64,000 nucleotides of DNA from an uncultured Pelagibacteraceae bacterium (GCA_902519255.1 CABYIV010000001.1:1-64000); one strand, 5' to 3'; shown: positions 53,934 to 62,208, numbered from the stretch's first letter. Notes: a model not told the origin generated them from the letters alone. Made by a program: numbers and translations.

Positions 53934-54206
53934 ATGTTAAAGATTTTAGAAGATCTCGTTACCCTTGCAAGAGAGCGAAAAAGTAACCCTGTTGAAGGCT
54001 CATATACTAATAAGCTTTTAGAAGATAAATCTTTAGCAAAAGAAAAAGTCCTAGAAGAAATTAATGAACTTATAGAAGCTGTAGAGCAAGACTCTAATAA
54101 AATCCACGAAGCAGCAGATGTTTTATATCACTTAATCATGTATCTTGAAAAAAGTGGCATAAAAATTGAAGATGTAATGGATGAACTAAATAGTCGTAAG
54201 AAATAA
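53934..54206 (+). CDS. hisE: Phosphoribosyl-ATP pyrophosphatase
   Basis: ATG at 53934: MLKILEDLVTLARERKSNPVEGSYTNKLLEDKSLAKEKVLEEINELIEAVEQ...HEAADVLYHLIMYL. Confidence 0.95.
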   Translation: MLKILEDLVTLARERKSNPVEGSYTNKLLEDKSLAKEKVLEEINELIEAVEQDSNKIHEAADVLYHLIMYLEKSGIKIEDVMDELNSRKK

Positions 54207-54208
54207 TT

Positions 54209-54361
54209 ATGATGCAAGGTTATATTAATTGGGAAAAAAAACAAATTCAGTGGTGGAAGAAAAAACTAGGACTTTCTGAACATGGACTTGCGTGGGTATC
54301 TTTTATAAAGGGAATTTTGGTTGGATTATTAATTTATCATTTCTTTTTTTTAGCAAAATAA
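54209..54361 (+). CDS. Small (50 aa) predicted single-TM protein after hisE
   Basis: ATG at 54209: MMQGYINWEKKQIQWWKKKLGLSEHGLAWVSFIKGILVGLLIYHFFFLAK*; 2 bp after the hisE stop; not in the ORF track. Confidence 0.6.
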   Translation: MMQGYINWEKKQIQWWKKKLGLSEHGLAWVSFIKGILVGLLIYHFFFLAK

Positions 54362-54372
54362 CAAACTTCATC

Positions 54373-54413
54373 AGAGCGCGGGACTCATAAGCCCGAGGTC
54401 AGTGGTTGAATAG
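54373..54413 (+). pseudogene. tRNA(CAU) fragment: anticodon arm plus degenerate variable/T-arm region, no 5' half
   Basis: agagcgcgggactCATaagcccgaggtcagtggttgaatagcc resembles tRNA positions ~22 to the T-loop with CTCATAA anticodon loop; acceptor stem and D-stem 5' side missing, T-arm not foldable. Confidence 0.7.
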
Positions 54414-54452
54414 CCTTAATACACAATCATTATTTGCAAACAATAAAATATT

Positions 54453-54470
54453 GATCACACATAGATCACA
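54453..54470 (+). repeat. GATCACA heptamer pair, left
   Basis: GATCACAcataGATCACA, 11-bp start-to-start spacing. Confidence 0.7.
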
Positions 54471-54489
54471 GTGATAGAGTCTGTCTGTC

Positions 54490-55728
54490 ATGAAAAATAA
54501 TTGGATCACAAAAATATTAAGCCTAATTGTTCTAATTATATTTTGTCCATATTCTGCAAATGCTGCAAAAATAATGAATAATAGTGACAACGTATTTACA
54601 ATTTCGTGTGAAGGTAAAATAAATTCTGTCAATAGTGGAAGCTGGGGTACCGAAACAACATCTGATAGATTTTCTGAAGATTTAAAAATTATAGCTTTAG
54701 ATAATAAAAAAATTTTTTCTGTAGAGATTGAGGATAGCACAGATTATTACGCAAGAGATATGATATATTTTTTTGGAGCAAATTTAAAAACTGTCTCAAA
54801 TGGAAAAACATTAATTATGAAATCCAAAGAAGTAGTATCTGATGATGGTGATTTAATAAGAAAAAATACAAAAATGAGGTTATCAATTACTAATGGCACT
54901 TATAATGGAGAATTCGATATTATATGGAAAGATGGATCAGCAAAAAGATTTAAAACAATTGATGCGGTATGTTCAGGCACCGATAGACTATTAGCATATA
55001 TAAATGAAGAAAAAGAAATAGATCCACTTCCAAAAATTAAAGATGAGGAAATAGTACCTGCATCTTCAGGTACAGGTTTTTTTGTATCAAAAAAGAGTCA
55101 TATCATAACAAATTTTCATGTGATTGACAGTTGCTCGAAAGTAAAAGCAGTAACTAAAGGCAATGAATATGATACAGAAATTTTAGCTGTAGATAAAGTA
55201 AATGATCTTGCAATTTTAAAAACAAATTTTGTGCCAAAAAAAGTTTTTTCAATTTCTGATGAAGATGGTCAACTTTTAGAAGAAGTGATTGTAGCAGGAT
55301 ATCCTTTGGGAAAAAAAATTAGCGCGTCAATTAAAGCCACTAGCGGAACAGTAACAGCTTTAGCTGGTTTAGGAGATAATTATGCAGAATTCCAAACAGA
55401 TGCTGCGTTAAACTCAGGTAACAGTGGAGGACCTATAATAAATGAGTATGGAAATGTTATAGGGGTCGCTGTTTCAAAAATTCAGCAAGAGGGAGTTGAA
55501 AGTTTCAATTTTGGAATTAAATCATCAGTCTTAAAAATATTTGCAAACGCAAATGGTTTGAAATTCTTCCCACCAAATAACAGGGAAATGAAAAAAAAAG
55601 ATTTAGGATCACTTATAACTGAAGCAACAATATATTTAGATTGTTGGATGACAGGTAAAGAAATAAAAAGACTAATCTCACAAAATCAAAAATCTCAGAA
55701 AGCTTTTTATAGTAAGTTTATTAATTAG
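54490..55728 (+). CDS. Trypsin-like (S1C/HtrA-type) serine protease without recognisable PDZ domain
   Basis: Signal peptide; ASSGTGFFVSKKSHIITNFHVIDSC (His), NDLAILKTN (Asp), QTDAALNSGNSGGPIINEYGNVIGVAVSK (Ser). Confidence 0.9.
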   Translation: MKNNWITKILSLIVLIIFCPYSANAAKIMNNSDNVFTISCEGKINSVNSGSWGTETTSDRFSEDLKIIALDNKKIFSVEIEDSTDYYARDMIYFFGANLKTVSNGKTLIMKSKEVVSDDGDLIRKNTKMRLSITNGTYNGEFDIIWKDGSAKRFKTIDAVCSGTDRLLAYINEEKEIDPLPKIKDEEIVPASSGTGFFVSKKSHIITNFHVIDSCSKVKAVTKGNEYDTEILAVDKVNDLAILKTNFVPKKVFSISDEDGQLLEEVIVAGYPLGKKISASIKATSGTVTALAGLGDNYAEFQTDAALNSGNSGGPIINEYGNVIGVAVSKIQQEGVESFNFGIKSSVLKIFANANGLKFFPPNNREMKKKDLGSLITEATIYLDCWMTGKEIKRLISQNQKSQKAFYSKFIN

Positions 55729-55765
55729 ACGCGGGACAAAGCTTAATTTTTACCTTTAAAAAAAG

Positions 55766-55783
55766 GATCACAATCTGATCACA
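55766..55783 (+). repeat. GATCACA heptamer pair, right
   Basis: GATCACAatctGATCACA, same 11-bp spacing as the left pair. Confidence 0.7.
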
Positions 55784-55854
55784 CTCAGGTTGGAAATTAC
55801 ATAAATCTTGTTTGCATCAAAAAATAAAAGTAGTATAAACCAACAATTATTTAC

Positions 55855-55897
55855 GGCGGGGTAGCTCAGTTGGTTAGAGCGCGGGACTCATAAGTCC
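55855..55897 (+). pseudogene. tRNA(CAU) 5' half: acceptor strand, D-arm, anticodon arm; 3' half missing
   Basis: GGCGGGGTAGCTCAGTTGGTTAGAGCGCGGGACTCATAAGTCC; no CCCCGCC acceptor complement downstream; shares 19 bp with 54373-54391. Confidence 0.85.
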
Positions 55898-55916
55898 AAG
55901 TTTAGCTTTTCTTCCC

Positions 55917-57182
55917 TTATAATTTCCCAGGTAACCAGGTTGAGAATATTGGAAAGAGTATCATTAGTATTCCATAAATTATTCCAACGATTGTAAATAG
56001 AGGAACTTCTTTGAAAGCTTTGGCTGGATTTTCTTTGATCACACCTGCGGCTGTGTAAATACCAACGCATACAGGGGGTGTGATCATTCCTATTCCCGCA
56101 AAGGCAACGAATACCACATAAAGATGAAGTAAGCTTTGATTAAATGATAATGTGATTGCTGCAAAAATTGGAACCGTTAAATAAAATACAGGAACTATTT
56201 CAATAAAGGTTCCAAGTATTAAACAAATTGCTCCAAGCATTATCCAGAACAGATTTACGCTAACACCTTTGTCTGTGAAGAATGTAATAATTTTTTGAGG
56301 AGCCTGAGTGTAAGTTAAAACGACACTTAAAAATGTTGCAGTAGCTATAATTGCAAAAATAACTGCTGTTATGATTGCAGTTTCTCTTAAACAGCTCATC
56401 AAAGAAGAGAATGTAAGTTCACGGTAAATTAAAAATCCTATAAGAACTGCATAGACACCCGCAACAGCAGCTGACTCAGAGGGAGTTAGTATCCCTGCAT
56501 AAATTCCACCCAAAATAATCACTGGAGTGATCAATGCTGGTAACGCAGCGATGAAAGAACTTACTCTTTCCTTCAATGATGCCTTCTCATCTGTTCTAAT
56601 ATGCCTGCATTTAAACAAAACTAGAAGGACCATCAAAACTAAGAGAACTAAGCCTGGAATAACCCCTGCTGCAAAGGTTTTAGAAACTGGGACGTTAGTT
56701 AGAGCACTAAATAGAATTGCTGCATTGGATGGAGGTATCAATGCCTCTAATAGAGCCGCAGAGGCTGCTAGGACTACCACAAATGGGGTTGGATAACCTT
56801 GTTCAATCATCTTTGGCATCATAATTGTACCAACTGCAGTAATAGCGGCTAAGATTGAACCGCAAAAAGCTGCAAAGAAACCCATCGCGATAACCATAGC
56901 AACACCCAACCCACCTGGCCAATGACCAACTAGTGTTGTTGTAAACTTAACTAATCTTGATGCTGCTCCACCTTTTAACATAGCCATTCCAGTAAAAATA
57001 AATAATGGAACGGCGATTAGAACATGTTTAGTTAATGCACCAAACGAAACTTGAATTAGAACTGACCAAGGTAAATTTAATCCAGCGATTGCAGCTAAAG
57101 AACTTCCTAAGCCAAAAACTAAAAAAATTGGAACTGAAATAACTAATGTTATAAGAGAAATAATAAAAGCCAATCCAAACAT
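55917..57182 (-). CDS. dctM: TRAP transporter large permease (DctM-like)
   Basis: Multi-TM; PLFIFTGMAMLKGG; FFAAFCGSILAAITAVGTIMMPKMIEQGYPTPF; AALLEALIPPSNAAI. Confidence 0.95.
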   Translation of the reverse strand: MFGLAFIISLITLVISVPIFLVFGLGSSLAAIAGLNLPWSVLIQVSFGALTKHVLIAVPLFIFTGMAMLKGGAASRLVKFTTTLVGHWPGGLGVAMVIAMGFFAAFCGSILAAITAVGTIMMPKMIEQGYPTPFVVVLAASAALLEALIPPSNAAILFSALTNVPVSKTFAAGVIPGLVLLVLMVLLVLFKCRHIRTDEKASLKERVSSFIAALPALITPVIILGGIYAGILTPSESAAVAGVYAVLIGFLIYRELTFSSLMSCLRETAIITAVIFAIIATATFLSVVLTYTQAPQKIITFFTDKGVSVNLFWIMLGAICLILGTFIEIVPVFYLTVPIFAAITLSFNQSLLHLYVVFVAFAGIGMITPPVCVGIYTAAGVIKENPAKAFKEVPLFTIVGIIYGILMILFPIFSTWLPGKL

Positions 57183-57677
57183 TTATTCTTTCCCTAAAAG
57201 TTTTTTAAAATTATCTAAAATTAGCTCTAATGAAGTTAAGGCTAAAATTAAAAAACCAACTGGAAAAGCTAAAAACATCCACCAGATAGGAATGTTAATT
57301 TCTAATTCCATCATCTGTCCTAAATTGTAATACATTGTAGTTGCATCAACTCCTGCTTTAAAGAAGACGCAAGCAGAAATTAAAGCAATTAAATTTACTA
57401 TTGTTCCAATAATATTTTTTGATTTTTCTGATAAATAGTGACTTAAAAAATCTACTTTAATGTGTTGTCCTTGTTTTAGTAAAGGACCAAGTAATGGGAA
57501 AACTAACCAACTCACCATTACAGGTGGTAATTCAATAAACCACGCAAATCCTGTACCTGTAATAAATCTTGTTGTGGCGCTTAAAGCTAAAGCTGCCACC
57601 ATTAAAAAGACGATGAACATTGCGAGCGAAATTGCAGCTTTTGCTAGCAAATTGTTAATAGCTCGCAATGCCCTCAT
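57183..57677 (-). CDS. dctQ: TRAP transporter small permease (DctQ-like)
   Basis: Four TM segments; LIALISACVFFKAGV; between dctP and dctM. Confidence 0.93.
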   Translation of the reverse strand: MRALRAINNLLAKAAISLAMFIVFLMVAALALSATTRFITGTGFAWFIELPPVMVSWLVFPLLGPLLKQGQHIKVDFLSHYLSEKSKNIIGTIVNLIALISACVFFKAGVDATTMYYNLGQMMELEINIPIWWMFLAFPVGFLILALTSLELILDNFKKLLGKE

Positions 57678-57704
57678 AATCTTTTTAGAAAAAGTTAACT
57701 TCTT

Positions 57705-58721
57705 CTAATTGCTCTTAGCATATGCTTGTGCTGCCTCTAAGGCGTCAGCATCAATCATTTTAGCCATTGCTGGCATTACTTCATCTTTCATAAGCTTATC
57801 AAACTTAGCTTTTTCAGCTCCTGAAAGCGTAGTAACAACCCCACCTCTTTCTTGGAATTTTTTAAGAGTACTTTCTCCAGTATCCATAATTAAGTCAGTT
57901 GATCTTTTTCCTACTTCCTTACCAACATCCATTATGATTTTTTGTAAGTCTGGAGATAAACTATTAAACCAAGTTGAGTTAGCCATTATATATGCATCAG
58001 CATAATATTGATAAGGCTTTTGAGCGTATTTTAAAAATTCCCACCAGCTATATGCCTCAATACTTCCCGGAGGACTGTTAATCGTATCAATCATTCCAGT
58101 TTGTAATGAAGTATAAACTTCACCGGTAGGTAAAGACACTCTATTTGCTCCTAAAGCGTCCCACATAGGCTCTTCACTTTTTAAAAGTCTTCTAGCTTTT
58201 AGACCTTTCATAGCATCAATACCTGTTAATTCTTTAGCACTTGAAAAAGTCATTACAGGTCCAACTGGGTTATACATTACTAATGTTGAATTAGTTTTTT
58301 TAGTTAACTCACCCCAAATTTCTTTTCCTTTAGGTGAGTTTTGGAAAAATCCTCTTTGCTGTTCCCACGAATTAAATAATCCAGGAAATGAGGCAACATT
58401 GAAGTTCTTATTGATTGGTGGAAAACTTACCACTCCAACAATTCCTCCAAGTTCAACTGCACCAGAAGTTACCGCTCCCATTACTTCTCTAATTCCAAAT
58501 AATTGTTTAGATGGATAAACTTCGATTTTTAATTTTCCTTTTGCTCTTTTATTTACTTCATCTGCAAATATTTGCGCATGTTTTGCACTATGATGTTTCG
58601 GACTCCAGTGAACAGATAATCGTCCAACTATCTCCGAAAAAGCAGCTGTTGAAGTAAGAACAAATGAAAAAATAAATGTTAAGCTAATAATAGCTTTATA
58701 AATTGATTTAAATTTATTCAT
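57705..58721 (-). CDS. dctP: TRAP transporter substrate-binding protein (DctP-like)
   Basis: Signal peptide; HSAKHAQIFADEVNKRAKGKLKIEVYPSKQLFGIREVMGAVTSGAVEL; GLKARRLLKSEEPMWDALGANRVSLPTGEVYTSLQTGMID. Confidence 0.95.
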   Translation of the reverse strand: MNKFKSIYKAIISLTFIFSFVLTSTAAFSEIVGRLSVHWSPKHHSAKHAQIFADEVNKRAKGKLKIEVYPSKQLFGIREVMGAVTSGAVELGGIVGVVSFPPINKNFNVASFPGLFNSWEQQRGFFQNSPKGKEIWGELTKKTNSTLVMYNPVGPVMTFSSAKELTGIDAMKGLKARRLLKSEEPMWDALGANRVSLPTGEVYTSLQTGMIDTINSPPGSIEAYSWWEFLKYAQKPYQYYADAYIMANSTWFNSLSPDLQKIIMDVGKEVGKRSTDLIMDTGESTLKKFQERGGVVTTLSGAEKAKFDKLMKDEVMPAMAKMIDADALEAAQAYAKSN

Positions 58722-58813
58722 TTTTCCTCTCTTTTTTTAAAAGTTGATCTTATTAGTTGCATATATTTTAACAATGCAAAAATTTAAAAAATTAACTAAT
58801 ATATATTTTTAAT

Positions 58814-59317
58814 ATGAACCAAAAAGGTTTTACACTTATTGAACTTTTAGTCGTTGTGGCCATCATTGGTATCTTGGCAGCAGTTGGTGTTGTTGCTTAT
58901 AGTGGTTACACAACAGGTGCCAAAGCTTCTGCAACAAAATCTTGTTATCAATCAACCATAAAGTATATTGAAAGTGAATTATTGCTTTGTAGTATTGGAA
59001 ACACAACAGTAATGGATGGTCAATTGAGTTGCTCAGGATACAACACTCATACAGGCGCATTTAATACTATGCAGGCACTAGCTAATGTTAGATCCTTAAG
59101 AGGTTCAGTTACACCAGGTGTCGATGAGGGTGTTTTGAAATCATATAGAAATCCTTATGATACCTCACTTCCTTGCATAAGATCAAGAACAGGTTTTACT
59201 GCAGGTCAAGTGAGTATAGCTGTAAATAATACAACGTTGCAAATTAGGGCATGTTTCAAAGAAAGTTGTAACGGCAGCAATATAGCTAGTAAAGATATAG
59301 ATGTGAGTAAGAAATAA
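58814..59317 (+). CDS. Type IV pilin-like protein 1
   Basis: Class III leader MNQKG^FTLIELLVVVAIIGILAAVGVVAYSGYTTGAK. Confidence 0.95.
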   Translation: MNQKGFTLIELLVVVAIIGILAAVGVVAYSGYTTGAKASATKSCYQSTIKYIESELLLCSIGNTTVMDGQLSCSGYNTHTGAFNTMQALANVRSLRGSVTPGVDEGVLKSYRNPYDTSLPCIRSRTGFTAGQVSIAVNNTTLQIRACFKESCNGSNIASKDIDVSKK

Positions 59318-59322
59318 TATTA

Positions 59323-59808
59323 ATGTTAAAACAAAATGGTTTTACACTTATTGAACTTTTAGTTGTAGTAGCAATAATCGGTATATTGGCGGCAGTAGGT
59401 GTTGTTGCATACAGCGGATATACTTCTGGTGCAAAGAAATCTGCAGCCAAGTCTAATCATAACGCTATTGTTAAATATATTATGAGTGAATCAATGAAAT
59501 GTTCGTTGGGTGAAGCTAATGCAATGAGTGGTGAATTAGATTGTTCAAAACAAAGCCAAGCTGATTGGAAAGATGTTGTAGCAAAAGCAACAGAAAAGGC
59601 ACTTGTTGATTTTAAAAATCCATACAATAGCTCAGAAAAAGCAGTAACTCACGGGGGAGGTGTTTCAAACGACACTGATGTTGGATTTAATAGAATGAGG
59701 TCACCTGGAACCACTATTAAAGTTATGACGTGTATCACAACTCCTTGTACAGGAACCATGTGTACCGTTCCAAATCATCTTTGTAGTAAAGATATAACAA
59801 TTAAATAA
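59323..59808 (+). CDS. Type IV pilin-like protein 2
   Basis: MLKQNG^FTLIELLVVVAIIGILAAVGVVAYSGYTSGAK. Confidence 0.95.
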   Translation: MLKQNGFTLIELLVVVAIIGILAAVGVVAYSGYTSGAKKSAAKSNHNAIVKYIMSESMKCSLGEANAMSGELDCSKQSQADWKDVVAKATEKALVDFKNPYNSSEKAVTHGGGVSNDTDVGFNRMRSPGTTIKVMTCITTPCTGTMCTVPNHLCSKDITIK

Positions 59809-60353
59809 TGAAACAAAAAGGTTTCACTTTAATTGAATTACTTGTTGTTGTAGCAATTATTGGTATTTTAGCTGCAGTAGGTGTTGTTGCGTACAGCGGT
59901 TATACTAAAGGCGCAAAGCAAAATGTATTAAAATCAAATTTTGCAAATATTGAAAAAAAAATCAAATTAGCAGCAACAGGTTGTTTTAGTGGAATTGAAA
60001 TAAAATTTGGCCCATATCAAGATGGAAGATCACCAAATACTCATACATGCAATACTCCTGGCTTTTCTAGCAATATGTTAAGCGCTGACTCAATTACATA
60101 TAAATTGTACTTAGAAAATTTTGGTATGAAAAACCCTATTAACAGCTCTCAACTTGGAATAAATTGGAGTAATGGAACTTGTCCACCTCAAAGTGTTGCT
60201 CAAGGTCAAATAGTTATGGGATATGCACACAAAAATAATACATGCGGAATGGCTGGTAATATGTCTTGCCTTAAAGTAAATTTAGGTGATATCGATGGAA
60301 ATGGATCAGATGATTTTATATCTGAAGAAATTAATTTTTGTGATTTTAGATAA
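59808..60353 (+). CDS. Type IV pilin-like protein 3
   Basis: MKQKG^FTLIELLVVVAIIGILAAVGVVAYSGYTKGAK; C-terminal DIDGNGSDDF. Confidence 0.95.
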   Translation: MKQKGFTLIELLVVVAIIGILAAVGVVAYSGYTKGAKQNVLKSNFANIEKKIKLAATGCFSGIEIKFGPYQDGRSPNTHTCNTPGFSSNMLSADSITYKLYLENFGMKNPINSSQLGINWSNGTCPPQSVAQGQIVMGYAHKNNTCGMAGNMSCLKVNLGDIDGNGSDDFISEEINFCDFR

Positions 60354-60477
60354 ATAAAATACATAAATGATAATATATTATCCTAAATACTAAGCGGTAA
60401 AATTTTTTTTAAAACAAATGAGTAGGTTTTTATTGATCCGTCTGCAAACTTTAAATAATAATTTAAATATTTAATAA

Positions 60478-60780
60478 ATGTTAAAGTTATCTTTAATTAT
60501 TGCTGCAATTATATTTAGCATACTTACTTGGGCAACTGCTAATGTATGCAGTTATAATTATGTTATCAAAAAAAAAAGCAATATAATTGAGGAATTGAGT
60601 AAAGAGATTGATATTTCATTGGGTAATACGAGAGTATATTATTTTAGAGAGTTAAATTGTAAAAAAGCTGATTTAAGTTTTGATATGATTAGAATGATGG
60701 AAAATATAGAAGTAATATCTGTTATGTTTTATCAATACTTCACTACAGATATAACTGGAAAACCCTTGGGAGATAAATAA
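60478..60780 (+). CDS. Hypothetical small protein with N-terminal hydrophobic segment
   Basis: Open frame MLKLSLIIAAIIFSILTWATANVCSYNY...; follows the pilin cluster. Confidence 0.6.
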   Translation: MLKLSLIIAAIIFSILTWATANVCSYNYVIKKKSNIIEELSKEIDISLGNTRVYYFRELNCKKADLSFDMIRMMENIEVISVMFYQYFTTDITGKPLGDK

Positions 60781-60786
60781 TAATCT

Positions 60787-61152
60787 ATGAAATATGATGA
60801 GAATAATATATTTGCAAAAATCTTAAGAGGCGACATACCTTGCAATAAAATTTATGAGGATGATTTTGTGCTATCCTTTTATGACATCAATCCTCAAAAA
60901 AAAATTCATGCTCTAGTTATTCCAAAAGGAAAATATATTGACTTAGACGACTTCAGCACGAATGCATCCAATGAAGAAATAATTGGTTTAATGAAAGGGA
61001 TTACTATCGTTGCAAAAAAATTAGGTATATCCTCAATCGATGGCAAAGGTTATAGAGCTCTCGCTAATATAAGTGACTATGGCGGACAAGAGGTGCCACA
61101 CTTACATTTCCATTTATTCGGGGGTGAAAAAGTTGGAAAAATGGTTTCGTGA
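60787..61152 (+). CDS. HIT-family protein (HinT-like)
   Basis: IFAKILRGDIPCNKIYEDDFVLSFYDINPQ; HIT triad HLHFHLFGG. Confidence 0.96.
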   Translation: MKYDENNIFAKILRGDIPCNKIYEDDFVLSFYDINPQKKIHALVIPKGKYIDLDDFSTNASNEEIIGLMKGITIVAKKLGISSIDGKGYRALANISDYGGQEVPHLHFHLFGGEKVGKMVS

Positions 61153-61661
61153 TAACTAAAGTAGACAGAAAATACTTAGAGATTAATTCACTGGATGAAA
61201 TTAATGTATCAGAAAAACCAAAAAGTGGTTGTAAAGTAGAAAAAAAAAATCCACCAGATTTTCAAATCAATAAATTTTTTTATAAGCAGATAGGCAAAAG
61301 TTACCGCTGGATCGACAGATTAATATGGAATGACGCTAAGTGGATGGATTATACTAACAATTCAAATTTAGAGACTTATATTCTTACCGAAAATGATGAT
61401 TTAATTGGTTTTTTCGAACTTTTGTTTCATCCAGAGACAAGTAAATGTGAAGTAGCTTATTTCGGTATTCTCGATCAATTTATTGGAAAAAAATATGGTG
61501 CATATCTTCTATCTGAAGCATTAAAGTTAGGATTTAGAAAAAATACTAAAAATGTTTGGTTGCATACTTGCTCGCTTGACCACAAACATGCACTTAAAAA
61601 TTATTTAGGAAGAGGAATGAAAATTTTTAAATCTGAAACTATTAATTTGGATATTAGTTAA
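61149..61661 (+). CDS. GNAT-family acetyltransferase (GTG start)
   Basis: VAYFGILDQFIGKKYGAYLLSEALKLGFRKNTKNVWLHTCSLDHKHALKNYLGRGMKI. Confidence 0.88.
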   Translation: MITKVDRKYLEINSLDEINVSEKPKSGCKVEKKNPPDFQINKFFYKQIGKSYRWIDRLIWNDAKWMDYTNNSNLETYILTENDDLIGFFELLFHPETSKCEVAYFGILDQFIGKKYGAYLLSEALKLGFRKNTKNVWLHTCSLDHKHALKNYLGRGMKIFKSETINLDIS

Positions 61662-62208
61662 TATAATTTTGAACTCTAAATATTCTTTCATTAATCATTA
61701 TATTTGTTTCTACATTAGACAACTTGGTTTCAACTTGGTTAAGATAAATGTCAGTTGTAGTCCAACCTTTTATTTCATAACTATTTTTATCAAAAAAAAT
61801 ATTTAACAAATTATTGTTATGTGCAATTTTAAAAGAGAAAGTTTCATCATTCTCTTCAATTGTTTTCGCCTGATCTATTTTATCTAGTAGAAATTTTTTA
61901 TCTAAAATTAAATCAAGAGGAGTGTCTTTAAGTTGGTATCTTAAATAATTTTTAATTTTTTTACTGTTTATCACGAGTGATCTTCCGTTAGATACTAAAA
62001 CTTTATTAAAAATGTCATCGTATTTACAAAAAATTTTTTTTGGATACGAAATTATACAATCTCCCTGCTCAGTTTTTTTTCCAATTTTTTGTATAAAATT
62101 AAAAGATATATTTTCCGTTTCTTCCAATTTATTTTTTATTAATTGCTTTGAAGATGCAAAAATATTTAATGGATAAAAAAAAATTAAAATAAAAATTAAA
62201 TACTTCAC
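61654..62208 (-). CDS. lolA: Outer-membrane lipoprotein carrier protein LolA-like
   Basis: Signal peptide; ISFNFIQKIGKKTEQGDCIISYPKKIFCKYD; downstream of ftsK. Confidence 0.88.
   Translation of the reverse strand: MKYLIFILIFFYPLNIFASSKQLIKNKLEETENISFNFIQKIGKKTEQGDCIISYPKKIFCKYDDIFNKVLVSNGRSLVINSKKIKNYLRYQLKDTPLDLILDKKFLLDKIDQAKTIEENDETFSFKIAHNNNLLNIFFDKNSYEIKGWTTTDIYLNQVETKLSNVETNIMINERIFRVQNYIN

Noticed and set aside
54373-55897. Permuted tRNA gene (3' half upstream of the 5' half)
   Set aside because: The pieces are ~1.4 kb apart with a complete protease gene between, the T-arm is degenerate, no acceptor 3' strand was found, and both pieces repeat the anticodon arm.
55888-56070. 60-aa minus ORF overlapping the tRNA fragment and dctM 3' end
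   Set aside because: Alternate frame of dctM with no protein-like features.
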